Positions 1-9,551 of a stretch of DNA of 64,000 bases are shown here, piece after piece. The translations under genes and the position numbers were made by a program. The notes beneath the pieces were generated by a model. That model did no database searches, had not been told where the DNA came from, and saw nothing but the letters and a program-made list of their open reading frames with translations. Source of the stretch: Bacteroidales bacterium. GTDB taxonomy: Bacteria; Bacteroidota; Bacteroidia; Bacteroidales; ML635J-15. Where the stretch lies: contig JAGCDJ010000042.1 of the NCBI GenBank assembly GCA_017651185.1, forward strand, positions 62,001 through 126,000. Direction: 5' to 3'. Position 1 is the first letter of the stretch; every line of letters begins with the position of its first letter.

Positions 1-2
1 TC

Positions 3-977
3 ATATTGCTCTACATGTTCATATCACTGATGGAGGACTCGGGCTATATGTCGCGAGCCGCCTTCCTTATGGACAAGATGATGCACGGAATGGGACTTCA
101 CGGCAAATCGTTCATACCAATGGTAATGGGCTTCGGATGCAACGTACCTGCAATAATGGCAACACGCTCCATCGAAAGCAAAAGCAGCCGACTGATAACA
201 ATACTTGTAGTGCCGTTCATGTCGTGCAGTGCGCGATTACCTGTGTATCTGCTTCTTGCTGGCGCATTCTTCCCCAGTTACGCCGCCACAATAATGATTT
301 GTCTATATCTGCTTGGAATATTGGTGGCTGTAATTACCGCCAAACTTCTGCGACTGACGGCATTCAAACAGGACGAAACCCCATTTGTAATGGAACTTCC
401 ACCCTACCGCTGGCCTACATTACGGGCAACTTTGAAGCACATCTGGGAAAAATGCTACCAGTACATAAAGAAAATAGGAACGGTAATACTTCTTGCCTCG
501 GTAATAACCTGGGTACTAAGTTATTATCCGCACACTGAGACTTCCGACACAAACATTGCACAAAACGAAACGGAAACAACAAGCGCCATCGAACAGCAAT
601 ACGAGAATTCCTACCTCGGCATGATTGGAAAATTCATTGCTCCAGTTATGTCGCCAATGGGATTCGACTGGAAGATAAGCGTAGCGGTACTGTCGAGCAT
701 ACCGGCAAAGGAAATTGTAGTAAGCACGCTGGGCGTTTTGTATGGCAGCGAAGATGAGGACCTTGGCGAAGCCCTGCAAAAATCCGGCGACCTGAACATT
801 GCCTCGGCATTGGCACTAATGGTATTCATGCTGCTGTTCTTCCCTTGCATAGCAACTATTGGAGCAGTTGCAAGCGAAACCAAAAAGGTAAAATGGGCAT
901 TTTTCTCGGTATTCTACAACACGGCTGTTGCATGGATTGCGGCGTATGTCACATATCTTATTGCCAATTTATTCTAA
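3..977 (+). CDS. feoB: FeoB C-terminal fragment, mirror copy cut by the window edge
   Basis: This is the last ~325 residues of the ferrous iron transporter FeoB, in frame from the window edge (ATA at 3) to the stop at 975-977. It is identical to the end of the complete feoAB gene at 9620-12019 and carries only transmembrane Gate and core segments. It has no G domain and no start. It is the left-arm image of the palindrome, so it is probably not a separate gene or a pseudogene. An in-frame TTG near its start is internal to the real gene. Confidence 0.9.
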   Translation: MLLYMFISLMEDSGYMSRAAFLMDKMMHGMGLHGKSFIPMVMGFGCNVPAIMATRSIESKSSRLITILVVPFMSCSARLPVYLLLAGAFFPSYAATIMICLYLLGILVAVITAKLLRLTAFKQDETPFVMELPPYRWPTLRATLKHIWEKCYQYIKKIGTVILLASVITWVLSYYPHTETSDTNIAQNETETTSAIEQQYENSYLGMIGKFIAPVMSPMGFDWKISVAVLSSIPAKEIVVSTLGVLYGSEDEDLGEALQKSGDLNIASALALMVFMLLFFPCIATIGAVASETKKVKWAFFSVFYNTAVAWIAAYVTYLIANLF

Positions 978-1007
978 GTTCACTGATTTATAATAAGCCA
1001 TAAACCT

Positions 1008-1045
1008 AATTCGGACGGTGCAAAAGCCGTCCGAATTATTTTTTA
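1008..1045 (+). terminator. Intrinsic terminator of the mirrored feoB
   Basis: An 11-bp perfect stem (AATTCGGACGG with its complement, loop TGCAAAAG) is followed on the plus strand by ATTTTTT. It is the image of the hairpin at 9560-9589. Confidence 0.8.
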
Positions 1046-1068
1046 CTAATTAATAGCAATGTTTTACG

Positions 1069-2766
1069 CTATTGCACTTTTAGGAATTTCGACTTGATGA
1101 TTTTGCCATCCTCTGTACTCAACCTGACGACATATTGCCCTGCCTCCAACGAAGAGACATCAACAGACATCATAGGATTATCTTCCGACATCACCAACCT
1201 GCCTGTCATATCGTAGATTTCCAATGCGGCAAAACGCATTTCTCCACCAGCAATATACAACCTGTCCGACACGGGATTCGGGAACACTGAAACCCCATTG
1301 ATGCCACTGGCTTCCACAAATTCAGGGTCATAGCCCTCAACAAGTTGCACATCAAGCGATTCTACGGCATTGTCGGTAATATCGACAGAGAATGTCTTGT
1401 GAATGTAACCGTCGGCATAGAACGAAACGTTGTAGTGTCCCGCCTTCAAGAACCTGTAATACTCTCCGGTTGGAAGAAATGAATAAACTTGCGAATTGAA
1501 ATAGTCGTGTCCATCAATGAAAACCATTGCCTTTAAAGGTTCGCCAGTCACCGAATCGGTAACAAAACCGCGAAGTCCAAATGTTGCACGCTTCATATAT
1601 GCAAGCATAGGCGGAATATTGCGCGATGTGTAGCTTGGCAGCAAGTCGTTCGACAACTTCTTGTCGATGCTCAACTCCAAGGTCACCTCACGGCAACGCT
1701 TAAAGTAGTTCATGTAGTCCTGACGGCTGCCTGTAATCGTGTACCAAGCATAACCATTTATATAACCGTTCTGATAGTCGGATGTCATATACGACTGGTC
1801 GTGGCAGACCTCGCGTGCCAATTCTACATATTCTGTCGCAACAAACCTCCACCAGGCATCGTCAGCAGGTAGTGCAGGGTCAGTATCAAACGGGTAGTTA
1901 ACAACCTCGGCGCCACTATGAAGATTGGCAGACAGAACAAACTTATGTTCATCGGCATAACGCATGAACGCTTCGGTTTCGAAAGCATAGTCCTTTTCGT
2001 CGGGATGTTCGCCAGCAATAGCATCAGGAAAATTGCGGTTCATGTCGATGATGTGATCGAAACCATCACCGTTGCGCGTATAACGCATGGAATAATCCAC
2101 ATTGTCAGCACCGCCAATATAAGTTCCTTCAGGATTCGACAGCGGATTAATGAAAATCTCCATATTGTTAACCAGATTCGTGACTTCCGAATCAGTTCCA
2201 TAATCGCGCAACAACTTATCAATAAGCCTCAGGCAAACCATTCCGCCAATCAACTCATCGCCATGCATCTGACCGCCGAGGAAAAATTCAGGTTCTGTCT
2301 CATCGTCGTTCACATTGTCGGATATTTTTACCGAGAGCAACTTATAACCCGACAATGTTGTCCCAATGGTATCCAACTTGCAAATTTCGGGATAAGTTTC
2401 GGCAAAATATTGCATCATTTCACAGTAAATGCCGTAGGTTGGATAGCGGTTCCAGTTGAACATATCCGAAAGCGACCCTGCCATAAGCAAGTCCGACTTA
2501 CGCTCGTAGTATTCGCGCACTGGCTCGCAATCGATTCCGAAACTGCGAAAACTTGCAAACTCTTGCCTATTGGCGTATGCGTAGCAGTAGCCATCACGGT
2601 AAGCATCAATTGAAATTATATTGGAAAATTCGTTAAGCCGCTGCGGTTCAACGCGAAATCTAAAATACAATTCGCCCCTACTATCAAGGATTTCCTTTGG
2701 CGACAACTGCGACATTGCCATCAGAGCGAGCAGAATGAAAACAAATGTACTGTACAACCTTTTCAT
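1069..2766 (-). CDS. Secreted M14 zinc carboxypeptidase with T9SS sorting domain (left-arm copy)
   Basis: This 565-residue protein is identical to the one at 7831-9528, where the domains are described. The only difference is orientation: this copy is in the left arm of the palindrome. It should be counted once unless reads prove both arms. Confidence 0.85.
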   Translation of the reverse strand: MKRLYSTFVFILLALMAMSQLSPKEILDSRGELYFRFRVEPQRLNEFSNIISIDAYRDGYCYAYANRQEFASFRSFGIDCEPVREYYERKSDLLMAGSLSDMFNWNRYPTYGIYCEMMQYFAETYPEICKLDTIGTTLSGYKLLSVKISDNVNDDETEPEFFLGGQMHGDELIGGMVCLRLIDKLLRDYGTDSEVTNLVNNMEIFINPLSNPEGTYIGGADNVDYSMRYTRNGDGFDHIIDMNRNFPDAIAGEHPDEKDYAFETEAFMRYADEHKFVLSANLHSGAEVVNYPFDTDPALPADDAWWRFVATEYVELAREVCHDQSYMTSDYQNGYINGYAWYTITGSRQDYMNYFKRCREVTLELSIDKKLSNDLLPSYTSRNIPPMLAYMKRATFGLRGFVTDSVTGEPLKAMVFIDGHDYFNSQVYSFLPTGEYYRFLKAGHYNVSFYADGYIHKTFSVDITDNAVESLDVQLVEGYDPEFVEASGINGVSVFPNPVSDRLYIAGGEMRFAALEIYDMTGRLVMSEDNPMMSVDVSSLEAGQYVVRLSTEDGKIIKSKFLKVQ

Positions 2767-2785
2767 TGGATAACATTTTGATGTG

Positions 2786-2793
2786 CAAACTTA
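2786..2793 (-). promoter_or_regulatory. Bacteroidetes -7 box (TAAGTTTG) for the M14 gene, left arm
   Basis: This is the image of 7804-7811 and matches the TAnnTTTG -7 consensus 19 nt before the start codon. Confidence 0.5.
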
Positions 2794-2810
2794 CAAAAAA
2801 ATATCACAAC

Positions 2811-2839
2811 AAAAAAGGGAAAGCATACGCCTTCCCTTT
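2811..2839. terminator. Terminator hairpin after the EF-G paralogue, left arm
   Basis: This is the image of 7758-7786. The stem AAAGGGAA / TTCCCTTT is flanked by a T run in the direction of the EF-G gene. Confidence 0.75.
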
Positions 2840-2862
2840 CTGTTTGTATGAAAAATAATCTT

Positions 2863-5016
2863 TTAGTCTTCTTCCTGCTTGTTTGCTTCGTATTCCTTGA
2901 GCAATGCATCCTGTACATCGGGTGGAACCTGCTGGTATTCAGCAAAGCTCATGCTGTACATTGCACGACCGCCGGTATTAGCGCGAAGTGAAGTAGAGAA
3001 TGTTGCCATTTCTGCCAGAGGAACGCGAGCGGTAATCTTCTGGAATCCCTTTTCGCTCGACATACCCTGAACGATAGCACGACGACCATTCAAGTCGCTG
3101 ATAACATCACCCATTCTGTCGCCTGGAACTAGAACTTCGAGGTCGTAAACAGGTTCCATAATCTTCGGTCCTGCAAGTTTGAATGCCTGGCTGAATGCGT
3201 TACGAGCTGCAATGATGAATGCGATTTCCTTTGAATCAACCGGGTGCATCTTACCATCGTAAACAAATACTCTGATGTCGCGAGCGTAAGAACCAGTCAA
3301 AGGACCTTCTTCCATCTTCTGCATCAAGCCCTTCTTAATTGCTGGCATGAAGCTAGCATCGATAGCACCACCTACTACGCAGTTGTAGAACTCGAGGCGT
3401 CCACCCCACTTCAGAGGAATTTCTTCCTTTGCCTTGATGGTCATAACCTGTTCCTTACCGTCAATCTTGAACTTACCAGTTGTGTCAACACCTTCTACGA
3501 TAGGTTCAATGAGGAGTGCAACTTCACCAAACTGACCAGCACCACCCGACTGCTTCTTGTGACGGTAGGTTGCATTAGCTACCTTGGTAATAGTTTCGCG
3601 GTATTCGATTCTTGGCTTGTCGAACTGAGCTGCAATCTTGTAAACATTGTCAAGGTGCCACTTCATAATATTAATATGGTATTCGCCCTGACCCATAACG
3701 ATGAGCTGACGCAATTCGATGTTGTTTTCCGACAACAAGGTTGGATCTTCGTCCTTCATGCTGTTGATAGCAGCGATGAGCTTTTCAGATTCGCTTTCGT
3801 TAACTGCCTTTACTGCTACTCTGTACTTGTATGCAGGGTACTGGATTGCAGGTATTTCGTTGTCTTCGCCTATTGCAACGAGGGTCTGTCCGTACTTTGT
3901 GCCTTTCAGTTTAACGGTAGCACCTATATCACCAGCAGCGAGAGAATCAACTTTGTTCTTGGTCTTACCTGCGCAAGCGTAGATAGCCGAAAGTCTTTCC
4001 TTAGTGTTGGTCTTCGGGTTGTAGAGGTCGATACCTTCGGTAATGGTACCGCTGAGAACCTTGAAGTAGCAAATTTCACCGATATGCTCTTCGGTTGAGG
4101 TCTTGAAGATATAAAGAACCGGCTTTGCGCTTGAGTCGCACTTGATTTCGCGTCCTTCGGTATCCTTAATGTGCTCCATCTTGTCTGGAGAAGGAACTAC
4201 ATCAGCGATGAATTCCATAAGTCTCTTAACACCGAGGTCGGTGCGAGCGTTCACGCAGAAAATCGGGAAAATACCTCTTGCTGGCAAACCCTTTACGATA
4301 CCTCTCATCATTTCTTCTTCGGTAAGAGTGTCGTTCGAGAAGAAGATGTCCATGAGTTCTTCGTCTGCCTCAGCAGCGATTTCGATAATCTGGTTCTTGT
4401 ATTCCTGTGCCTTGTCTTCGTATTCAGCAGGGATGTCCTTAATTTCGATATTGTTGCCATTCTGAACATACATCTTGTGAGAAATCACATCGATGAATGA
4501 AGTGCAGCCAACACCAGGATTTACTGGGAACTGAGCGACAACAGCGTTAGGACCAAAAGCTTCACGGATAGATTCGATTGTGTGGTCGAAGTTAGTCTTT
4601 TCGTGGTCGAGCTGGTTGAGGGCGATAATCATAGGCTTACCTGCCTGTTCGAGGTAACGACCGTGGATTTCGGTACCAACTTCAACGCCGTTCTGAGCGT
4701 TAACGACCATAAGTGCTATATCTGTAGCGAACAAAGAAGAAACAACGCCACCGATGAAATCGTCCATACCCGGGCAATCGAGGATGTTGAACTTGGTGTT
4801 GCCGAGTTCCGAATACATTACGGTTGAATAAAGCGAGTTACCGTTTTCCTGCTCGATGAGACGGTAGTCCGATACGGTGTTCTTGCTGGCGATGTCGCCC
4901 TTGCGGGTGATAACTCCGCCAACCTGCAACATGCTTTCAGCCAAAGTCGTCTTTCCTGCGCCAGAATTACCGACCAGCGAAATGTTTCTAATTTGTTGGG
5001 TTTGATAATTTTTCAT
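2863..5016 (-). CDS. Elongation factor G paralogue, EF-G2-like (left-arm copy)
   Basis: This 717-residue protein is identical to the one at 5581-7734, which carries the full description. Being the image of that gene in the palindrome, it is probably the same locus assembled twice. Confidence 0.85.
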   Translation of the reverse strand: MKNYQTQQIRNISLVGNSGAGKTTLAESMLQVGGVITRKGDIASKNTVSDYRLIEQENGNSLYSTVMYSELGNTKFNILDCPGMDDFIGGVVSSLFATDIALMVVNAQNGVEVGTEIHGRYLEQAGKPMIIALNQLDHEKTNFDHTIESIREAFGPNAVVAQFPVNPGVGCTSFIDVISHKMYVQNGNNIEIKDIPAEYEDKAQEYKNQIIEIAAEADEELMDIFFSNDTLTEEEMMRGIVKGLPARGIFPIFCVNARTDLGVKRLMEFIADVVPSPDKMEHIKDTEGREIKCDSSAKPVLYIFKTSTEEHIGEICYFKVLSGTITEGIDLYNPKTNTKERLSAIYACAGKTKNKVDSLAAGDIGATVKLKGTKYGQTLVAIGEDNEIPAIQYPAYKYRVAVKAVNESESEKLIAAINSMKDEDPTLLSENNIELRQLIVMGQGEYHINIMKWHLDNVYKIAAQFDKPRIEYRETITKVANATYRHKKQSGGAGQFGEVALLIEPIVEGVDTTGKFKIDGKEQVMTIKAKEEIPLKWGGRLEFYNCVVGGAIDASFMPAIKKGLMQKMEEGPLTGSYARDIRVFVYDGKMHPVDSKEIAFIIAARNAFSQAFKLAGPKIMEPVYDLEVLVPGDRMGDVISDLNGRRAIVQGMSSEKGFQKITARVPLAEMATFSTSLRANTGGRAMYSMSFAEYQQVPPDVQDALLKEYEANKQEED

Positions 5017-5066
5017 ACAATTTCTTTAATTTTTATTAATGAATATATTTTCTAATTTTTGGGTTG

Positions 5067-5097
5067 CAAAGATAATTACAATTAATTGATAATGCAA
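5067..5097 (-). promoter_or_regulatory. Promoter of the EF-G paralogue, left arm
   Basis: This is the image of the promoter at 5500-5530 (TATCTTTG box at 5067-5074, TTG at 5095-5097). Confidence 0.55.
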
Positions 5098-5179
5098 GGG
5101 AAAAAATAATTGAATGTGGAGACAAAAAATTTTGCATTTAGAGCCCTACAGATTATTGTTTCTTGCATTTTTCTTACAG

Positions 5180-5200
5180 ATGCTGAAACAAGTTCAGCAT
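5180..5200. repeat. Dispersed hairpin repeat ATGCTGAA/TTCAGCAT, left arm
   Basis: This is a 21-nt imperfect palindrome with an 8-bp stem. It is the mirror of 5397-5417, and an exact copy also occurs at 12119-12139 outside the palindrome. Confidence 0.8.
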
Positions 5201-5284
5201 GACATACAGAGGAGGGACTTGGTAGGGTGTTGGTACGAGGTTGATACGAAGCAGGGCTTTGTTCAAATTTATTTCGCAAAAAAT

Positions 5285-5312
5285 ATAGGGGCGCAATGCA
5301 TTGCGCCCCTAT
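5285..5312. repeat. 28-nt perfect palindrome forming the axis of the inverted repeat
   Basis: The core GCAATGCATTGC is flanked by complementary GGGGC / GCCCC arms and AT ends. Related elements are dispersed in this genome: a half copy at 12173-12189 (ending in GCGCCCCTAC) and relatives at 14976, 15018, 20456 and 61752. It is thus probably a natural repeat element at which the assembly folded back. Confidence 0.85.
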
Positions 5313-5396
5313 ATTTTTTGCGAAATAAATTTGAACAAAGCCCTGCTTCGTATCAACCTCGTACCAACACCCTACCAAGTCCCTCCTCTGTATGTC

Positions 5397-5417
5397 ATGC
5401 TGAACTTGTTTCAGCAT
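5397..5417. repeat. Dispersed hairpin repeat ATGCTGAA/TTCAGCAT, right arm
   Basis: This element is identical to 12119-12139, with TGTC before it and CTG after it in both places. It is an intergenic hairpin element of unknown function. Confidence 0.8.
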
Positions 5418-5499
5418 CTGTAAGAAAAATGCAAGAAACAATAATCTGTAGGGCTCTAAATGCAAAATTTTTTGTCTCCACATTCAATTATTTTTTCCC

Positions 5500-5530
5500 T
5501 TGCATTATCAATTAATTGTAATTATCTTTG
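5500..5530 (+). promoter_or_regulatory. Promoter of the EF-G paralogue
   Basis: TTG at 5500-5502 and TATCTTTG at 5523-5530, about 20 nt apart, fit the Bacteroidetes -33 / -7 pattern. This leaves a 5' leader of about 45 nt before the ATG at 5581. Confidence 0.6.
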
Positions 5531-5580
5531 CAACCCAAAAATTAGAAAATATATTCATTAATAAAAATTAAAGAAATTGT

Positions 5581-7734
5581 ATGAAAAATTATCAAACCCA
5601 ACAAATTAGAAACATTTCGCTGGTCGGTAATTCTGGCGCAGGAAAGACGACTTTGGCTGAAAGCATGTTGCAGGTTGGCGGAGTTATCACCCGCAAGGGC
5701 GACATCGCCAGCAAGAACACCGTATCGGACTACCGTCTCATCGAGCAGGAAAACGGTAACTCGCTTTATTCAACCGTAATGTATTCGGAACTCGGCAACA
5801 CCAAGTTCAACATCCTCGATTGCCCGGGTATGGACGATTTCATCGGTGGCGTTGTTTCTTCTTTGTTCGCTACAGATATAGCACTTATGGTCGTTAACGC
5901 TCAGAACGGCGTTGAAGTTGGTACCGAAATCCACGGTCGTTACCTCGAACAGGCAGGTAAGCCTATGATTATCGCCCTCAACCAGCTCGACCACGAAAAG
6001 ACTAACTTCGACCACACAATCGAATCTATCCGTGAAGCTTTTGGTCCTAACGCTGTTGTCGCTCAGTTCCCAGTAAATCCTGGTGTTGGCTGCACTTCAT
6101 TCATCGATGTGATTTCTCACAAGATGTATGTTCAGAATGGCAACAATATCGAAATTAAGGACATCCCTGCTGAATACGAAGACAAGGCACAGGAATACAA
6201 GAACCAGATTATCGAAATCGCTGCTGAGGCAGACGAAGAACTCATGGACATCTTCTTCTCGAACGACACTCTTACCGAAGAAGAAATGATGAGAGGTATC
6301 GTAAAGGGTTTGCCAGCAAGAGGTATTTTCCCGATTTTCTGCGTGAACGCTCGCACCGACCTCGGTGTTAAGAGACTTATGGAATTCATCGCTGATGTAG
6401 TTCCTTCTCCAGACAAGATGGAGCACATTAAGGATACCGAAGGACGCGAAATCAAGTGCGACTCAAGCGCAAAGCCGGTTCTTTATATCTTCAAGACCTC
6501 AACCGAAGAGCATATCGGTGAAATTTGCTACTTCAAGGTTCTCAGCGGTACCATTACCGAAGGTATCGACCTCTACAACCCGAAGACCAACACTAAGGAA
6601 AGACTTTCGGCTATCTACGCTTGCGCAGGTAAGACCAAGAACAAAGTTGATTCTCTCGCTGCTGGTGATATAGGTGCTACCGTTAAACTGAAAGGCACAA
6701 AGTACGGACAGACCCTCGTTGCAATAGGCGAAGACAACGAAATACCTGCAATCCAGTACCCTGCATACAAGTACAGAGTAGCAGTAAAGGCAGTTAACGA
6801 AAGCGAATCTGAAAAGCTCATCGCTGCTATCAACAGCATGAAGGACGAAGATCCAACCTTGTTGTCGGAAAACAACATCGAATTGCGTCAGCTCATCGTT
6901 ATGGGTCAGGGCGAATACCATATTAATATTATGAAGTGGCACCTTGACAATGTTTACAAGATTGCAGCTCAGTTCGACAAGCCAAGAATCGAATACCGCG
7001 AAACTATTACCAAGGTAGCTAATGCAACCTACCGTCACAAGAAGCAGTCGGGTGGTGCTGGTCAGTTTGGTGAAGTTGCACTCCTCATTGAACCTATCGT
7101 AGAAGGTGTTGACACAACTGGTAAGTTCAAGATTGACGGTAAGGAACAGGTTATGACCATCAAGGCAAAGGAAGAAATTCCTCTGAAGTGGGGTGGACGC
7201 CTCGAGTTCTACAACTGCGTAGTAGGTGGTGCTATCGATGCTAGCTTCATGCCAGCAATTAAGAAGGGCTTGATGCAGAAGATGGAAGAAGGTCCTTTGA
7301 CTGGTTCTTACGCTCGCGACATCAGAGTATTTGTTTACGATGGTAAGATGCACCCGGTTGATTCAAAGGAAATCGCATTCATCATTGCAGCTCGTAACGC
7401 ATTCAGCCAGGCATTCAAACTTGCAGGACCGAAGATTATGGAACCTGTTTACGACCTCGAAGTTCTAGTTCCAGGCGACAGAATGGGTGATGTTATCAGC
7501 GACTTGAATGGTCGTCGTGCTATCGTTCAGGGTATGTCGAGCGAAAAGGGATTCCAGAAGATTACCGCTCGCGTTCCTCTGGCAGAAATGGCAACATTCT
7601 CTACTTCACTTCGCGCTAATACCGGCGGTCGTGCAATGTACAGCATGAGCTTTGCTGAATACCAGCAGGTTCCACCCGATGTACAGGATGCATTGCTCAA
7701 GGAATACGAAGCAAACAAGCAGGAAGAAGACTAA
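5581..7734 (+). CDS. Elongation factor G paralogue (EF-G2-like) lacking the catalytic His
   Basis: The 717 residues have EF-G domain order: a GTPase domain with P-loop GNSGAGKT (16-23), then beta-barrel, domain IV and domain V. The switch II motif reads DCPGM (80-84) where canonical EF-G has DTPGH, so the histidine that activates hydrolytic water is replaced by Met. G4 is NQLD (134-137) instead of NKxD. Canonical EF-G sits in the str operon with rpsL/rpsG, and none of those genes is here. EF-G2 of Bacteroides thetaiotaomicron is reported to promote translation without GTP hydrolysis and to matter during starvation and gut colonisation. Assignment to that group is inferred from the altered motifs and taxon. 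It has its own promoter and a terminator after the stop. Confidence 0.85.
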   Translation: MKNYQTQQIRNISLVGNSGAGKTTLAESMLQVGGVITRKGDIASKNTVSDYRLIEQENGNSLYSTVMYSELGNTKFNILDCPGMDDFIGGVVSSLFATDIALMVVNAQNGVEVGTEIHGRYLEQAGKPMIIALNQLDHEKTNFDHTIESIREAFGPNAVVAQFPVNPGVGCTSFIDVISHKMYVQNGNNIEIKDIPAEYEDKAQEYKNQIIEIAAEADEELMDIFFSNDTLTEEEMMRGIVKGLPARGIFPIFCVNARTDLGVKRLMEFIADVVPSPDKMEHIKDTEGREIKCDSSAKPVLYIFKTSTEEHIGEICYFKVLSGTITEGIDLYNPKTNTKERLSAIYACAGKTKNKVDSLAAGDIGATVKLKGTKYGQTLVAIGEDNEIPAIQYPAYKYRVAVKAVNESESEKLIAAINSMKDEDPTLLSENNIELRQLIVMGQGEYHINIMKWHLDNVYKIAAQFDKPRIEYRETITKVANATYRHKKQSGGAGQFGEVALLIEPIVEGVDTTGKFKIDGKEQVMTIKAKEEIPLKWGGRLEFYNCVVGGAIDASFMPAIKKGLMQKMEEGPLTGSYARDIRVFVYDGKMHPVDSKEIAFIIAARNAFSQAFKLAGPKIMEPVYDLEVLVPGDRMGDVISDLNGRRAIVQGMSSEKGFQKITARVPLAEMATFSTSLRANTGGRAMYSMSFAEYQQVPPDVQDALLKEYEANKQEED

Positions 7735-7757
7735 AAGATTATTTTTCATACAAACAG

Positions 7758-7786
7758 AAAGGGAAGGCGTATGCTTTCCCTTTTTT
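7758..7786 (+). terminator. Intrinsic terminator after the EF-G paralogue
   Basis: The stem AAAGGGAA / TTCCCTTT is extended by GC / GC around GTAT and followed by TTTTTT. It starts 23 nt after the EF-G stop. Confidence 0.8.
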
Positions 7787-7803
7787 GTTGTGATATTTTT
7801 TTG

Positions 7804-7811
7804 TAAGTTTG
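7804..7811 (+). promoter_or_regulatory. -7 box (TAAGTTTG) of the M14 carboxypeptidase
   Basis: It matches TAnnTTTG. TTTTTTG ends at 7787, giving a slightly short -33 spacing. It lies 19 nt before the ATG at 7831. Confidence 0.55.
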
Positions 7812-7830
7812 CACATCAAAATGTTATCCA

Positions 7831-9528
7831 ATGAAAAGGTTGTACAGTACATTTGTTTTCATTCTGCTCGCTCTGATGGCAATGTCGCAGTTGTCGCCAA
7901 AGGAAATCCTTGATAGTAGGGGCGAATTGTATTTTAGATTTCGCGTTGAACCGCAGCGGCTTAACGAATTTTCCAATATAATTTCAATTGATGCTTACCG
8001 TGATGGCTACTGCTACGCATACGCCAATAGGCAAGAGTTTGCAAGTTTTCGCAGTTTCGGAATCGATTGCGAGCCAGTGCGCGAATACTACGAGCGTAAG
8101 TCGGACTTGCTTATGGCAGGGTCGCTTTCGGATATGTTCAACTGGAACCGCTATCCAACCTACGGCATTTACTGTGAAATGATGCAATATTTTGCCGAAA
8201 CTTATCCCGAAATTTGCAAGTTGGATACCATTGGGACAACATTGTCGGGTTATAAGTTGCTCTCGGTAAAAATATCCGACAATGTGAACGACGATGAGAC
8301 AGAACCTGAATTTTTCCTCGGCGGTCAGATGCATGGCGATGAGTTGATTGGCGGAATGGTTTGCCTGAGGCTTATTGATAAGTTGTTGCGCGATTATGGA
8401 ACTGATTCGGAAGTCACGAATCTGGTTAACAATATGGAGATTTTCATTAATCCGCTGTCGAATCCTGAAGGAACTTATATTGGCGGTGCTGACAATGTGG
8501 ATTATTCCATGCGTTATACGCGCAACGGTGATGGTTTCGATCACATCATCGACATGAACCGCAATTTTCCTGATGCTATTGCTGGCGAACATCCCGACGA
8601 AAAGGACTATGCTTTCGAAACCGAAGCGTTCATGCGTTATGCCGATGAACATAAGTTTGTTCTGTCTGCCAATCTTCATAGTGGCGCCGAGGTTGTTAAC
8701 TACCCGTTTGATACTGACCCTGCACTACCTGCTGACGATGCCTGGTGGAGGTTTGTTGCGACAGAATATGTAGAATTGGCACGCGAGGTCTGCCACGACC
8801 AGTCGTATATGACATCCGACTATCAGAACGGTTATATAAATGGTTATGCTTGGTACACGATTACAGGCAGCCGTCAGGACTACATGAACTACTTTAAGCG
8901 TTGCCGTGAGGTGACCTTGGAGTTGAGCATCGACAAGAAGTTGTCGAACGACTTGCTGCCAAGCTACACATCGCGCAATATTCCGCCTATGCTTGCATAT
9001 ATGAAGCGTGCAACATTTGGACTTCGCGGTTTTGTTACCGATTCGGTGACTGGCGAACCTTTAAAGGCAATGGTTTTCATTGATGGACACGACTATTTCA
9101 ATTCGCAAGTTTATTCATTTCTTCCAACCGGAGAGTATTACAGGTTCTTGAAGGCGGGACACTACAACGTTTCGTTCTATGCCGACGGTTACATTCACAA
9201 GACATTCTCTGTCGATATTACCGACAATGCCGTAGAATCGCTTGATGTGCAACTTGTTGAGGGCTATGACCCTGAATTTGTGGAAGCCAGTGGCATCAAT
9301 GGGGTTTCAGTGTTCCCGAATCCCGTGTCGGACAGGTTGTATATTGCTGGTGGAGAAATGCGTTTTGCCGCATTGGAAATCTACGATATGACAGGCAGGT
9401 TGGTGATGTCGGAAGATAATCCTATGATGTCTGTTGATGTCTCTTCGTTGGAGGCAGGGCAATATGTCGTCAGGTTGAGTACAGAGGATGGCAAAATCAT
9501 CAAGTCGAAATTCCTAAAAGTGCAATAG
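7831..9528 (+). CDS. Secreted M14 zinc carboxypeptidase with T9SS type A sorting domain
   Basis: The 565 residues begin with a signal peptide (1-20, cleaved near MAMSQ). The peptidase domain has the zinc motif HGDE (H168, E171), third ligand H283 in NLHSGAE, the NRNF substrate-binding Asn-Arg (243-245 region) and a catalytic Glu in TLELSIDKK. A carboxypeptidase-regulatory beta-sandwich follows (about 405-480). The last ~75 residues are a T9SS sorting domain (FPNP..., YDMTG, LEAGQY, ending KFLKV). It should be exported by Sec, then moved across the outer membrane by T9SS and cleaved or anchored there. It probably trims C-terminal residues of host or dietary peptides; specificity cannot be read. 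It is transcribed alone and is convergent with feoAB. Confidence 0.92.
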   Translation: MKRLYSTFVFILLALMAMSQLSPKEILDSRGELYFRFRVEPQRLNEFSNIISIDAYRDGYCYAYANRQEFASFRSFGIDCEPVREYYERKSDLLMAGSLSDMFNWNRYPTYGIYCEMMQYFAETYPEICKLDTIGTTLSGYKLLSVKISDNVNDDETEPEFFLGGQMHGDELIGGMVCLRLIDKLLRDYGTDSEVTNLVNNMEIFINPLSNPEGTYIGGADNVDYSMRYTRNGDGFDHIIDMNRNFPDAIAGEHPDEKDYAFETEAFMRYADEHKFVLSANLHSGAEVVNYPFDTDPALPADDAWWRFVATEYVELAREVCHDQSYMTSDYQNGYINGYAWYTITGSRQDYMNYFKRCREVTLELSIDKKLSNDLLPSYTSRNIPPMLAYMKRATFGLRGFVTDSVTGEPLKAMVFIDGHDYFNSQVYSFLPTGEYYRFLKAGHYNVSFYADGYIHKTFSVDITDNAVESLDVQLVEGYDPEFVEASGINGVSVFPNPVSDRLYIAGGEMRFAALEIYDMTGRLVMSEDNPMMSVDVSSLEAGQYVVRLSTEDGKIIKSKFLKVQ

Positions 9529-9551
9529 CGTAAAACATTGCTATTAATTAG

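Larger units (their letters stand above)
5017..5580. other. Gene-free centre of the palindrome
   Basis: These 564 bases between the two EF-G copies hold no credible gene. They contain the axis hairpin (5285-5312), two mirrored copies of an ATGCTGAA/TTCAGCAT hairpin repeat (5180-5200 and 5397-5417) and mirrored EF-G promoters. The 133-residue open frames that cross the axis on both strands are the same sequence read from each side and look like chance. If the fold-back is an artefact, only ~280 bases of this are real, and what truly lies beyond the axis is missing. Confidence 0.8.

Noticed and set aside
3244-4098. 284-residue ORF opposite the EF-G gene (and its mirror 6499-7353)
   Set aside because: It is an antisense shadow of a strongly conserved gene, without signal, motif or promoter.
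5285-5312. Covalently closed hairpin telomere of a linear replicon
   Set aside because: The axis sequence belongs to a dispersed element family found at several internal places, no protelomerase gene is seen, and linear replicons are not expected here.
5082-5515. 133-residue open frames on both strands across the palindrome axis
   Set aside because: They are one sequence read from each side, run through hairpin repeats, have no start context or family and exist only because of the fold-back.
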